A stretch of DNA of 27,303 nucleotides from Larix sibirica (lineage: Eukaryota; Streptophyta; Pinopsida; Pinales; Pinaceae), in contig NWUY0300009619.1 in assembly GCA_004151065.3 (NCBI GenBank), positions 24,266 through 51,568 on the forward strand, read 5' to 3'. The notes below the pieces were generated by a model. That model had not been told where the DNA came from. It ran no database searches and saw only the letters and a list, made by a program, of their open reading frames with translations. Of this stretch, positions 9,251 through 19,604 are shown piece after piece. How positions within the stretch are numbered: position 1 is the first letter of the stretch; the number at the start of each line of letters is the position of its first letter. The position numbers and the translations under genes are program-made.

Positions 9251-9480
9251 GGAGTATAGTCTAGAAGCTAGATAGTCCTTTAAAAATAAAAGAGTTTCTT
9301 TGACTAGCACTAAGCAACAAGATTCTCACAAGGGGCATCAATCAAGAGAGGAACTAGCGTGGTCCTAGCATATGCATTCTATGCAAGGCAAAAAATGAAA
9401 CTATAGATTATTTAGTTGTCACTTGTCCTTTTTCAAATTCTATTTGGGAAGGCATACTTCAATCAGTCATTAGGTCAAGA
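9251..9480 (+). pseudogene. LINE ORF2 zf-RVT-like segment
   Basis: The zf-RVT domain is a Cys/His cluster between RT and RNase H of plant LINEs. Here SICILCKAKNETIDYLVVTC (about 9366-9425) keeps the C-x2-C...H/Y-L...C spacing, and PFSNSIWEGI follows as the usual 'C.F....W' end. It is preceded by NKILTRGINQERN, the expected '.N.LPT...L..R' segment. It lies in an otherwise broken frame. Confidence 0.7.
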
Positions 9481-9739
9481 ACATGGGAGAATACAAATCA
9501 TTTGAAGTGTTTTGAAACCTGGATCAAAGATAACTCTACCACAATTCATTGAACCCTGCCCTGCTTTGTTCTTTAGGGGCTCTAGCTAATGAGGAATAAG
9601 ATGATATTTGAAGACAAAGAATTGACAATTGGTCAACTAACTCACACAATGAAGATGTTCAATAAAGAAAAATGGCAATAAAGAAAGTTCGAGGAAGACA
9701 AAGCTAAGGGCAGTAAGATTCATACAAGAACCTACTATT

Positions 9740-10250
9740 AACTCATTCTTTCCTTGGGCTACGTTGATGGGGCTTGTTAAGTAAGCCCCTTTGAGTGTGG
9801 TGTTGGGGCCATCCTTCAGTTAAGTAATCATCATTATTTCACTTTGAGAAATGGAGGTGGCCTACGAGCCAACAATACAATAGGGTTTTATGCTCTATGG
9901 ATTTTGATGAAAACAACTAAAGAAAAATGTCTCAAAAATTTACAACTCTTTGGGAACTCCGAACTACTAATGGATAGGACAAATGGCAAATTCCAAATCA
10001 CAAACTTAACTCCAGGACATATCATGCATAGGGTTCTAGAGATAAAAAATATATTTTGATTCAATCACCTTCATTGACACATAAACAAATTCACTTTCTA
10101 AAGTGGCTCTTATAGTGCAAAAAGGCTTCTTGTCAATCCAAAAATACAAGGAGGGAATCCTTTCCTCAAACTCATACTTGTCTATCTTTTGATTTCATCT
10201 TGGTGGTCATCATTCAGGAAGTCAACCTCAATCCTGGTTGGTTTTTGTTT
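9740..10250 (+). pseudogene. LINE ORF2 C-terminal plant RNase H remnant
   Basis: Plant L1 LINEs often end ORF2 with an RNase H that degrades RNA in RNA:DNA hybrids. YVDGACKVSPFECGVGAILQ (about 9760-9818) corresponds to the 'FDGA....P..CG.G..L' start strand. An open frame from 9844 reads LRNGGGLRANNTIGFYALWI, LKNLQLFGNSELLMDRTNGK and ITNLTPGHIMHRVLEIKNIF (to 10059), matching 'GTNN.AE..AL', 'L.VFGDS.L.I.W' and 'L......L...F'. The catalytic Glu (AE) is replaced (IGF) and the DS aspartate reads N (GNSE), so catalytic residues are lost. Later residues (HINKFTF, about 10080) are the degenerate 'HI.RE.N..AD' helix. Confidence 0.8.
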
Positions 10251-10440
10251 TTTGGGCATTATTTTTATCCTTGTGAGTTTTTTTAGAGATAAGGACAAGA
10301 GGTCACCTCACCCCTTTTGGGTTTTCAAAAAACTACATTAAGTACTTAATGGGGAAGATTTTAGAATTTTTCTAACTCTATATATGAGCCCAAAGGCCAA
10401 AGCAATTTATATTTTGACTTCAAACTTGAACTAACAAATA
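10251..10440 (+). other. LINE 3' UTR-like sequence
   Basis: T-rich sequence (TTTTTGTTTTTTGGGC at 10244-10259) after the RNase H with no open frame. The element's exact end and poly(A) tail are not recognisable, so the boundary is approximate. Confidence 0.4.
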
Positions 10441-11016
10441 TAAAGTTTTTCTTTATGGAAAAAAGGCATTTAATATTCTTCTTTATAAAAAGGCAAATGA
10501 AAACATTTGATGCCTATTAACCATCTTACCTACATCAAAGTCAAATAACTGACATCTATAGAATTCATTATGAACAACTAAACCATTGTAAAAGAAAAAC
10601 AAAAGAAAACTCAAATCAAGAATTGCAATTGTAAATCACATCTTAACAATGAGAACCAGAAAACCTCTAATTCTTGCAAAACAATGAATCATATATATTA
10701 AAAAGTTCTTGCGATTATTTGTTTCTTTTGAAACCTGGAACTGTCTATCTCATTCCCTTGTGCACAAGTTAAATATTTGGCCCTAAATTACATGACATGT
10801 TTGCAATGTTATCACACTCTTTCTTTCTCAAAAATAATCTGATTAGAGTTTTTTCTTAGAAAAGTAATTATAATCCAAGGGATTTTCATATTGAAACAAA
10901 TACACATTCAATACATATGAATCAAACAAACTCACCATAAAATACAAAGAATAAGAAAATCAAACATCTAAATATTTTATATAGATCTCTCAAAAGCAAA
11001 AATGGTCAACAAGATC
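10441..11016. other. AT-rich region; may contain the 3' UTR of the minus-strand exons at 11.0-11.4 kb
   Basis: No coding-like frame on either strand. If the minus-strand terminal exon at 11017-11105 is real, its 3' UTR must lie here. I see no unambiguous polyadenylation signal or poly(A) boundary. Confidence 0.35.
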
Positions 11017-11105
11017 TTACAACTTCACCGGAGAATTGGAGCATGAAACTTGGCTAATTGGCTTGCCATCTTTGAACAACATAATAAAAGTAGTAGACTC
11101 ATCTG
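11017..11105 (-). CDS. Putative last coding exon of an unidentified host gene
   Basis: On the minus strand an acceptor-like TTTATGCTAGCAG precedes an 89-nt segment that starts in phase 1 and ends in TAA (11019-11017). It encodes (A)DESTTFIMLFKDGKPIS, then QVSCSNSPVKL and stop. The composition is protein-like and codon use is normal. The alternative upstream AG (CTAG) would add one alanine without changing the frame. The preceding exon-like segment (11335-11393) ends in the matching phase, and joining them gives ...LNKAPEE-ADESTT. I do not recognise the protein. The intron between them would be 229 bp. The alternative is a chance open segment; 89 nt alone would be weak, but the matched phase and splice signals raise it. 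Confidence 0.45.
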
Positions 11106-11334
11106 CTGCTAGCATAAACAAGCCAATGTCAAATATATAATATTGCCCAACATACATAAAATACAATTGAAAATCAACTAAAGACCATATTTTTAATATT
11201 TCTATGCTTATAAATATATAGTTTTCATACCTTATAAGGAATCTTACAAGTTTTAAACATGAATAATGCAGTTATTAGACTACGCATCATTTGCCCTAAA
11301 ATCCAAGCAACTAATGTATACATGATACACCTAC

Positions 11335-11393
11335 CTTCTTCGGGGGCCTTATTCAAATCCATCATCACCATTCTTATCCTCGACAAAATAACC
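11335..11393 (-). CDS. Putative penultimate coding exon of the same unidentified host gene
   Basis: A 59-nt segment on the minus strand is bounded by a good acceptor (TTGGAAATTTCAG, 11406-11394) and a good donor (GAAG|GTAGGTGT, intron from 11334). In the frame that joins the terminal exon it encodes VILSRIRMVMMDLNKAPEE with no stop. It takes one base from the upstream exon's codon and leaves one base for the next. No upstream exon was found between 11.4 kb and 12.3 kb, so the gene model is only a 3' end. It may connect to the promoter-like region at 25 kb (inference). Confidence 0.45.
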
Positions 11394-11442
11394 CTGAAAT
11401 TTCCAAGCACAATGATGTTAATTTGTACCTATATCAAAAAAC

Positions 11443-11515
11443 TGTAGCCTATAACCAATTATAAATGACACTCAATTCATTTATTTGTAGCCTATAACCA
11501 TTATAAACAAGAAAA
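11443..11515. repeat. Short two-copy repeat, period 43 bp
   Basis: TGTAGCCTATAACCA followed by ATTATAAA occurs at 11443 and again at 11486. It lies just upstream, in minus-strand sense, of the putative exon acceptor, i.e. inside the putative intron. Confidence 0.6.
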
Positions 11516-11869
11516 GAGAGTACGAACAAGATAATAGAACTTAGAGAACAAAGCCAGCGTGTATAAAAATAATGAAATATAAGACATGATTAAATTTCTT
11601 CTTTTAGTGATTTATGCAATCAAGAAAAATTATACTTTCAAAATAAGATTCTAGTAACATGGCATTTTTTCAAAAATATAACACAACAATAATCAATGAG
11701 GTTAATATGTCTCTCCTTGTTTGTTAGTACAAATGCATACTTCAACCTATCTCATTTAGGCTTTCGAGTACAATATCCTTGAAAATAAACCTCCTCTTAA
11801 TATAAAAATAAATCAACCTTTAATGAGGTCCAAACATTCCTCTCATTAAGGTCAACAGTTGGGCCTAAT
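11516..11869. other. AT-rich region with no recognised gene
   Basis: No coding-like segment of recognisable family on either strand. It may be intron sequence of the putative minus-strand gene or decayed LTR. Confidence 0.35.
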
Positions 11870-11899
11870 GCAAAACTACTAGAACCATCTCTTATATAA

Positions 11900-12533
11900 A
11901 ATATTGTTATCACCATAGCACAACAACCCATCCACACCCTTGCAAGTTCATCCCCTGCATCTTGCTATCTCTACAGAGTTGTGGATGTCCTCATTTGGAA
12001 GAGTGTGTGCTTAAGCAAAGAGAGGACATATTCCACATTACTTTAGCATTTCCTCACCAAAACAAGGTGTCCAAGGGATGTCTCATGACATTTTCCTTTT
12101 AGTCGTCCCTAAAACCAATCCCCATGCACACCATCTCCAAAACTTGGTGCAACATAACTTGTTGAAGAAAGGGTTTTGCCCACTCCCAAGCAAAATACAA
12201 AATAGGCATAAAACAATGTTTGCTACCTTCTACATGTGAATTTTGCACACAATAATGTGCCATAAAGAATGAAAAACTGCAAACCATAATATATTAAAGG
12301 AGAAAATGAATATATTAAAAGAGAGAATGATATGCTTGGATCATCTACAATATGATGTGAATGTCAATACATATAACTAAGACAATGTCCCCTACCAAAA
12401 TCCCATACAACCACATTATTAATTATGCAATACCCTAATGCACTTATCTCATGTGACATAAGTCACTTAATTACTGACCTAAAGTAAATTACAACTTCAT
12501 CACATGACCATTATTATATGCTAACTCTTAGCA
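11900..12533 (-). repeat. Putative 3' LTR of the copia remnant
   Basis: Minus-strand sequence starts TGCTAAGAGTTAGC immediately after a purine tract and contains promoter-like AT-rich blocks (12289-12332, two copies of an AATATATTAAA(A/G)GAGA-type unit). The far end is not defined because no second LTR copy was found. Confidence 0.4.
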
Positions 12534-12542
12534 CCCTCCCTT
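12534..12542 (-). other. Copia polypurine tract
   Basis: The minus strand reads AAGGGAGGG directly before the TG of the putative LTR, a standard position and composition. Confidence 0.5.
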
Positions 12543-13489
12543 AATTGTGATATGGGAAACAATCATTTGTCCCAAAATTTGAACCCGTATGGACCACACT
12601 TGTTAAAGATGTCATGCACACAACTCTAAAATTTACTCAAAAAAATTATATTTTGAAGTTGTTAACAAGTGAACAAAAATGTCGATTGCATGATGTATAA
12701 CCAACATGGTTGATGCAACATAAAACACCTCCCCAAGCACTTAATCAAGCACAAACTCTTCAACCAAATGTGAGTCTACATTGGCTAGATATTTCAACCC
12801 ATATACCAAGATTATAGAAGCTAAATTCAACTTCCAAATGTTCACTTCCTCAACTAAGTATCAAAGTGTACAATCAAGCTTGCAATAATGTGGTTGATCA
12901 ACAACCATTTGACTCAGGCTTTTGTTGGGACAACCACCACATATTGTATTGCTTTTGTTGTGTCTAATACTAATGCATCTAGCACCTATGCTTCCACTTC
13001 TCTATCAAGAATCCTACTTTCTTTCATGTCATTAAGCATTCCACCTTCTCTTCCATGATGTGGTTGTAGGAGCTCTTCTCTCTTTACATCTTCAAGACTT
13101 CCACCTTCTCCTACATCACTAGAATGTGGAAGCCCTACTTTTGTTGCAACTCCAAGCCTTCCACCTCCTCCATCACTGGATTTTGGGAGCTCTACAACAT
13201 TACATGATGATTGTCGAAACTTCTACACTTCACTTCTGGTGGGTCTATTTCTTTGTCATCCTCAAACAAATCACCGTCAATCTAAGTAAAAACGGAATTT
13301 CCATTGATTCTAACATCCATGCTCACAACAACCTCATTTCTACTAGGATTCACCAACATATATTATTTCCTATCATCAACCTACCAAATAAATATCAATT
13401 TTATACATGTGGTGACATCATAAGCAATTGAACCAAAGATCTTTTGATGGTTTACCTTCGATTTTATTCATCGCTTTGACAAAAAATTC

Positions 13490-13970
13490 ATCTAAAACTA
13501 GCTTTTCTTGCAACATTTTCTGCATCGTGTCGACAACTCGATTAATTTGCCTTTCCCCACCACCTTACTACCCTTGGATTTCTTCTTTCTCACAAAAATC
13601 AACACAAACATAACAAACTAATCTTCATTGGAAAATTCTTTTTTTCCTACCACATTCTTCCTCTCCTTTTGCTTTAAACTTGATAATAGCATTTATTGAA
13701 TTTATCTCGTTCTTAAGAAAGAAGGCCCAAGTTTGTTGGGAAAAATCATCTAGAAGCATAAAATACCTTGCATTTGATAACAATGGTGTTCTCGTCAGAC
13801 TAGAAACTTCCATACGAATAAGCTTTACCTACTCCAATGTCTTGCCTCTCCCATTTGTTTTCTCCATATCAACCATCTCAAACCTTCTTACAAGGGAAAG
13901 AGGTGGAGAACACAAATGCCCATATCTTCAATGCCAAAGTACATTGACATTAAATTCACATTCCATGTGA
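13490..13970 (-). pseudogene. Copia integrase remnant (pre-integrase and catalytic core)
   Basis: Integrase inserts the cDNA into the host genome. On the minus strand, at about 13950-13930, LWH-RYGHL-like residues match the gag-pre-integrase 'LWH.R.GH'. Next comes VRRFEMVDMEKTNGRGKTLE, then at 13813-13625 TRTPLLSNARYFMLLDDFSQ then QTWAFFLKNEINSINAIIKF, a clear match to the copia core 'GA+YF+LF+DD+SR..W.YFLK.KS.AF..F..FK'. After a loss of the segment that should contain the second catalytic Asp (the TDNGGEF region), MQKMLQEKLVLDEFFVKAMN at about 13520-13460 matches 'ARCML.....L...FW.EA'. Stops, shifts and this internal deletion leave no active integrase. Confidence 0.75.
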
Positions 13971-14650
13971 ATTTACTCTACTACCATCTATCACACTTGT
14001 ATCCATAAATCATTGCAATAATAATGCCAACAACTGCAAACACTTATCACTCACACAATTACTTGCCAATCTCATCAATTAATGGCCAATCTTATGCACC
14101 AAATTTATGGACAATCTCATATTAAAAATAAAAATTGAAGACACGCTTTCTATGCCCCCCAAAAAAATCTATTATAGAAATCATAGACTTCAAAAACTCC
14201 AAAAACTTTTTATATTTTGAAATTACATACTAGTCAAATTTCCTCTTTTCTATCTTGCATGCTACCTATTTTGTCCCTTAGCAAAATTCACACAAAAAAT
14301 TGCACTATGGTTATATTCCCACAAATGACTTGTCAAAGAACATCAAGGGTATGCTGACACAAGTTCTAGAATCTCTAGTATTATTTTCACAAGCAACATG
14401 TTATCTCTTCACAATTAGCTCTTCTCTATTCTCGATCATGGTAGTAGTTTCCTTCAACTTAGCAGCTCTTCATAATATCCGCAACTCTACGACTCTGTCA
14501 ATACCTTATATTAATAAACATATCTCAAGCATATAGTATATATTCACTACATTTATCGTCCTTAATTTGTGTCTTCTCCCTTTCTCAAACTAAAGCCTTG
14601 CCCCAACAACTACAACCTTCCACATTGGTAGCTCCAATCTGTAAAAATTC

Positions 14651-15720
14651 GTTGTTTCCCCATCTCGGTTTCAAGTTTCACTGAATATCAATGTTTAATG
14701 CCCAACCCATTCATTTCATGACTGTTGCGAATGAATTTCTCATAAACATATTCAAACTTTGAAACACATAAGAAACTTTTACAAAACAATCAAAGCAAAA
14801 AATTCACACACTAAATAAAATTTCAAACATAAGAATTTTTGGGCCAATGCCCCAAGAAAAACCCCCATGGGGGAAAACCTGTGAGAGAGTGATTTTATTT
14901 TTCTTCAATAAAATGAAAGCACAACGTTCTTATCAACAGTAAATGCACAACTTATCTCAACCCCGAAAGACTAAAATTCTACCTCAAATACAATGCTAAA
15001 GTTTTCTTCTTTTCTATGCAGAAACAACCTCAAAATTCGTGCCCTTTTCAGAATTATACGAACTATCTCTCACAATCAAACTCCTCAAATTACATACCAA
15101 AAACAATCTTCGACCTTAGTTTGTGTGCCCACTGTAATGACAGAATGATTCCTCGATTTTTGTGCCCTACTCATCCTCAAAATGTATTCTACAAGCTACA
15201 GGAAAATTGTTGTACATTAATTGGTGTATGGCTTTCATTAAATGCCCAGACTCACCCCTCGAAAATCATGCCACTAAATAAGACATCATGTTTCTTGTTC
15301 CTTCCTCGAACTGCATGGTATCTCCTCAATTTTCATGATGTACTTGTTGCTATACAATGCCTAGGAATGCGTGCCAATCTCTCTCTCTCTCTCTCCTGCG
15401 TCCTCTTCTCAAGAAGTCTATTTCTCCATTTCTCATGGAATGAATGAATGCCTCTTCAATGTTCCCTTTGCCTTTTTGTTTACCTCATCGGGGTAGTTGA
15501 ATGGTCTCATGATCCAAGAGCCCTAATTGAATCTTGAGATAAAAATATCAGTGGACGAGATTAAATCACTCTCTCCATAAATAATTAATTTCACTCAACT
15601 TCCCGGATGTAGGTGACCTTAACGAGACCGGCTTGTCAAGTTGAGAAGCTGCAACCTCCCATGTGGCTCCTCCTCAACTTGATCGCCATGCAAATTAAAA
15701 CCCTCTCCTCACATCACACT
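14651..15720. other. Unassigned region, no gene recognised
   Basis: The plus strand has a 143-codon open frame (15016-15447) without recognisable motifs; its composition (poly-serine/leucine over a CT repeat) suggests chance. A short (TC)n microsatellite lies at 15378-15395. A near-perfect palindrome CCCCCATGGGGG occurs at about 14861-14872 (AAAACCCCCATGGGGGAAAA), a pattern seen in some plant LTR leaders, but no LTR pair was found. Confidence 0.4.
15378..15395. repeat. (TC)n microsatellite
   Basis: Nine consecutive TC units, no interruption. Confidence 0.9.
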
Positions 15721-15727
15721 CGACTTT

Positions 15728-16902
15728 ATGGCATTAAACTCTCGGACAAGTTGCAGAACGGTCCTAGGTACGAAGGCAATGATGCTTAACTGGTGCGAAT
15801 TAATGGTTGTTAAGAATGGCGATTTCAGGCTTTTTAACCGGATTTACTATTTTACTATCAGAGATTATGCAGTGACAATCCGACCAATGTCTTCCCTCTG
15901 TGCATGGTTGGTTTGCAAACTAGTGTTAGTTTCCATTCCCCCACCACTGAATTTCAATTTGACAAAAGATATGGCAGCCCGGGGGAGGAAGCTTACCTCT
16001 GTAACTCAGAGGAAGATTTGGCAGTCTCAGACAAGTCACTTCAGTTCCTGCAAAAACAGGAATAATACCATGTCTCGTGCTAATCCTCACAAGGGTGGCA
16101 AAGGCCAGGTGAAATATGTCAATAGGGGACACAGAGGCTCCATCAATTTCCGATATACCTCCTCCAAACCAAGGCATCTATGTCCCATGTTGGATGATTG
16201 GAAATAGGAGCTTGTTATTCAACAGATGATAGCTCCTAGGAAACCTGCGCCTACCTCTCGAATGGACACCCAAGTCTCCAAACCTGAGGATGCTTGAATC
16301 AAAACAACAACGCGAGAAAATAACACAGCTAGAGAACAGAGCCAACATAGCCTCTATAAGCTGTTACAAATGCAAGAAGGTCGAGCGAAAGACCGTGGCA
16401 GCCCTCTCCCTCCGGAAAAAAAAATGGAACCGCTCCCGACAAAGCAAGCCCTGAAGAGCACTTCCAGCTCGAAAAATTACTGATGCCCCATTGTGGAAGA
16501 ATGGTTCGAAGATGCAAAGGAAGTCGACGAATCAAAGTAACTTGGTTGTCTACTTTCTTCTTATAGTTGTTTAGTTTTGGTCCAATGAGTTCAGTTACAG
16601 TTCTTTTTTCTTTCCAACATCTAGTTTAAATTGCTATGGACGGTGGCCATATGAGGCGTCTTTTGGATCTAAAACTTCAAAAACCGAATCTTCAGATACT
16701 ATCTTGTTTTGTTTCGTAAGAGCAGCATATATCAATATGCTAGCTCGGAATTTTCATGTTTGTAAAGAATCTAATAGGTTTTCAGACTTGTTTTTTTGGA
16801 ACTATAAGAGCCCCCAGTGGCTCTCAGATAGCAAGATTATATCATGCCTGTAACTTTTTTTGTATATTAATATAAATTCTCGTAGCAGCTTACAAAAAAA
16901 AA
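15728..16902 (+). mobile_element. LINE-like 3' fragment (or retroposed transcript) ending in an A-run
   Basis: Open frame 15728-16207 (159 codons; internal methionine at 15971 starts MAARGRKLTSVTQRKIWQSQ) carries a basic, Ser/Arg-rich segment (NPHKGGKGQVKYVNRGHRGS), and a further Lys/Ser-rich stretch runs in another frame to about 16485. No domain is recognisable. The downstream 350 bp is T-rich and ends TTGTATATTAATATAAATTC then TCGTAGCAGCTTACA and nine A's (16894-16902). This is the characteristic ending of plant LINEs ('TATATTAATATAAA...' then poly A). A similar ATATAAAAAGCTCGT motif closes the second LINE at the right end of the window. The region has more CpG than most of the window, suggesting a younger insertion. 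A processed pseudogene of a host mRNA is the alternative. Confidence 0.5.
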
Positions 16903-17325
16903 TGTCATTGTTAGTTATATTTTTAAAAAGGTATAAAAACAAAATGATTCCTATTTCTGCTTTTCTCACATGTTTTGTACACATTTAAGCTTCTTATGCT
17001 TTTTTTTGTAATTCTTCATACCTTCTTGTACATAAATAGATATTTGTATATATAATCAAGGGGTTAATGTTTATGGTGGATATGTTATGTTATGTTTCTC
17101 GTACCATGATTTAATTTTAATGTTTTTGTTATAAACTACCAGGTAGTCAATATAGTGTTGTAATTTCTTTTGATATGTTTTTGAGTAATCTCACCAGATA
17201 TCCATGAAGGATGAGATTGAGTTATGTTTAGACTTTAAAATAAGGGTTATCATTCCCGCCTCTTCTTGGTTTAGTCGATCAATAGGTTGAAAGGTTAACT
17301 TAAGAACTTTCAATTTCCCACATCA
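16903..17325 (+). repeat. Putative 5' LTR of the gypsy element
   Basis: Begins TGTCATTG directly after the LINE A-run and ends ...CCCACATCA just before the primer-binding-like site. Only one copy lies in the window, so limits cannot be confirmed by pairing. Confidence 0.35.
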
Positions 17326-17333
17326 ATATTTTT

Positions 17334-17350
17334 TGGTGACCATACTGGAG
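17334..17350 (+). other. Putative primer binding site of the gypsy element
   Basis: TGGTGACCATACTGGAG resembles the 'TGGCGACTCTGCTGGGG' type sites that follow the 5' LTR in many plant gypsy elements. The match is imperfect. It lies about 850 bp upstream of gag, consistent with the long leaders of the Tat group. Confidence 0.5.
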
Positions 17351-18180
17351 ATTCAGATAAATAATCTTCCAGGTAGACAAACAACGTCCCTAAGAGCCTA
17401 CATTCTTGATATCTTGTTTTTTTTTGTTCATTATGTATCTGTGCTCATTTTGTTATATTTTCTTCAATTTATGTTTCAAATCTACATGCATTAGAAGCTT
17501 AGAGTTAAATGACTAGGCCTTTCTATTGCAACTTGGAGCATTAGGCCAAAGAGATATTGCAAGACAACTATTGGTTCAAGTTTTTGAAACAACTGAAGAG
17601 ACACAAGTAATGAGTTGGAAATATTAACATTCGCTAGCCTACTATCCCAATTCTGGTATGCAAGGTTGCCCCCATTGCAACAAGTAGACTAAGCCTTTAC
17701 AGTGAATCTACTGACCGAGCTTCTAGCTATTCCCCATAGTATTTGACATGCTTACACTCTTTCTTGTGACTTTGTCATTAAGACAACAAACTAACATTAG
17801 ACTTGGCTTCCTTGATCAAACCAATGTTATGTCAGGCCTGCTCAATTTCATTTTAGATGTCGCACAAACCAGAGAACAATTGGAGAATTCTTAGGAAGTT
17901 ATGCTCAAGAGATTATCTTGAATGAACAAAGAGAACCTGTTGTTATGCGATATCTAAATAACCCCCTATCCTTGAGTCATTAATATTCCAAACCCCTCGG
18001 CAGTCTCATCGTATTAGAGGACAATCCCCCAACTTTGACTCATCATCAAAAGTTAGGAGCAGGAGAAAAAGGATTCAAAAGTTGCATAGATTTTTAATTT
18101 GATCCTTTTCAGATCCAGAAAGTAGATAATTAAATCCCACTAATGCATCTTTAGAAACCCCACCTTCCATCAAGAGCAAG
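17351..18180 (+). other. Gypsy 5' leader, noncoding
   Basis: No coding-like frame. It connects the putative primer binding site to gag and is consistent with the long untranslated leader of this group. Confidence 0.45.
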
Positions 18181-19160
18181 ATGACTTTGTCTGCATCACC
18201 CTCAAACACACTTGAAAGTATGTACAATGGGTGCAATCCTACTACTTCCACCACGAATCCGGGTGAGATTATTCATAAATATTGTCTATTCCAATTTGAG
18301 GGAGATGTAAACAACACCCCATGGAATGTACAGTCACCCCTTAATCTTGCCCCTAAAATCACTCCACTTCCAAAGTTTAAAGATCACTTTCCTCGATTGT
18401 GTGCCAATGGAACTTGCACAGTTGATGAACACTTAAATGCATTTTCAAATGCATGTCACAACATAGGGGAAAATAGTAATGATGTATGCATGCATCTCTT
18501 TCTTAATTCCCTAGAAGGGAAAGTTGTAGCAAACTTCTTTGATTTACTCCCTAAGTCTTTTTCAAACTAGACCAAACTTTGTTACTAGTTCATATCAACA
18601 TATGGGGCTAGGAATCCTAGTTGACTGGCTAAGAGACTACAACAATCCGACGTACGAATTGAGTGAAACAATAAAATATTTCAATCTGTGATTTACCAAA
18701 CTCTACAATCGAATCCCTGAGCTCATTCGACCTCACATCCAAGTAGCCTTAATTCATAACCTCAACACTTTGACTCCATATTATTGCAATAACATAGAGG
18801 AGAAAGGGTTTTAATACCTCAACTCAACATTAAAAACTTTCCTTAAGTATGAAGAACAAGCTAAAAGAACTAGGCTTCCTTTGATTGATCTTGGAAAAAA
18901 TCCATATCTTAACTCCATACTACAGTTAATGCAATATATGATCATTTGCGTGATTTATTTCAAAAGGTAGCATCTCCAATCACTCAACCAAGTACAAGTC
19001 TAGCACTTCCCCCTCTTCCTCAAAATTTGCCTCAAAATTTCCAAAATATAACCATTTTAAACTACCCCTAGTGTAATTTATGTGATGAACATCATGATCC
19101 CAATATTTGTGAATTTATGAAAACCACTGAAAGGGCATGTTTTTGGAAAAATAAATGATC
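18181..19160 (+). pseudogene. Gypsy gag remnant
   Basis: Gag forms the virus-like particle. The open frame 18181-18570 (129 codons) contains ITPLPKFKDHFPRLCANGTC, VDEHLNAFSNACHNIGENSN and VCMHLFLNSLEGKVVANFFD then LLPKSF, a clear retrotransposon gag capsid match ('H...F...C......D.....LFL.SL.G.A..WF..LP..SI'). Beyond the first stop the homology continues through shifts: TYGARNPS-like residues, IFQSVIYQTLQ, and a late SITQPSTSLALPPLPQNLPQ linker. It ends with a zinc-knuckle-like CNLCDEHHDPNIC (19072-19110), spacing CX2CX3HX4C, one residue short of the CX2CX4HX4C norm. It is inactivated by many stops. Confidence 0.75.
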
Positions 19161-19604
19161 AAACAAAAAACACTTTAGATTGGGTAGATGAACAAGATGT
19201 ATTTGTTGTTACAAGAATTCATACCTTCAATAACATGAATAAAGTCGTTGATTTCAACAGATATTAACAGTTTTGCTATAAAGCAACCTATTGCTAGTAC
19301 TTATAAAAGTGTTAATCAACCCCAAACTTCTCAACAACAATTAGCTTCTTGATCATCTGGCCCAATCAAAAAGTACAATATAATTGAGGATTTATCTGAA
19401 GTTAAATCCAACATTAATTTACTAAATCTTGCTCAAATTCCCAATCAAAGGGAAAATATTAAAAAGTTCCTAGCTGAAGATTCTTCCAACAATGTATACC
19501 TTTCCCTCAAAATCTAAATGCCAATTTGATTGTTGAAAGCGAAGAAAATTCATCTAAAAAATATCATGTAAGTTTTTTTTCCAAAATCCTCCTAAGAATC
19601 CTCC
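19161..19604 (+). other. Gypsy gag-to-protease linker, degenerate
   Basis: Low-complexity Asn/Gln/Ser-rich coding-like sequence (for example NVYLSLKI around 19494) with frequent stops. No domain. Confidence 0.4.

Larger units (their letters stand above)
1165..10440 (+). mobile_element. Decayed L1-type LINE retrotransposon, nearly full length, split by a nested LTR element
   Basis: Successive plus-strand segments resemble, in canonical order, the parts of a plant L1-clade LINE: ORF1 with DUF4283/zinc-knuckle-like sequence (to about 5.7 kb), AP-type endonuclease (about 6.05-6.88 kb), reverse transcriptase (6.9-8.3 kb), zf-RVT-like segment (9.25-9.46 kb) and a plant-type RNase H (9.74-10.06 kb and beyond). 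Every segment carries stops and frameshifts, so the element is dead. The LTR element at 2476-4936 interrupts ORF1, so the LINE is the older insertion. It also carries two internal duplications (5161-5464 and 8641-8973). The start is set at the first plausible ORF1 methionine and the end at the loss of RNase H/3' UTR-like sequence; both outer boundaries are soft. I did not find a poly(A) tail or target-site duplication. Confidence 0.8.
11870..14650 (-). mobile_element. Decayed Ty1/copia retrotransposon remnant
   Basis: The minus strand contains a copia-type integrase remnant (13490-13960) and, farther 3', a polypurine tract at 12534-12542 followed by an LTR-like start TGCTAAGAGTTAGC at 12533. 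The expected order on the minus strand (integrase, then RT/RNase H, PPT, LTR) is kept, but the RT/RNase H interval (about 12545-13450) is too decayed or deleted to recognise. No gag or protease motif was found upstream (13960-14650), and no paired 5' LTR was identified. Both ends are approximate. Confidence 0.55.

Noticed and set aside
14861-14872. CCCCCATGGGGG palindrome as a transposon end or regulatory site
   Set aside because: It is a striking palindrome but has no partner, no duplication and no neighbouring LTR pair, so no function can be supported.
15016-15447. 143-codon plus-strand open frame
   Set aside because: No domain, no conserved neighbourhood, and part of it translates a (TC)n microsatellite. 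The length alone is possible by chance in such DNA.
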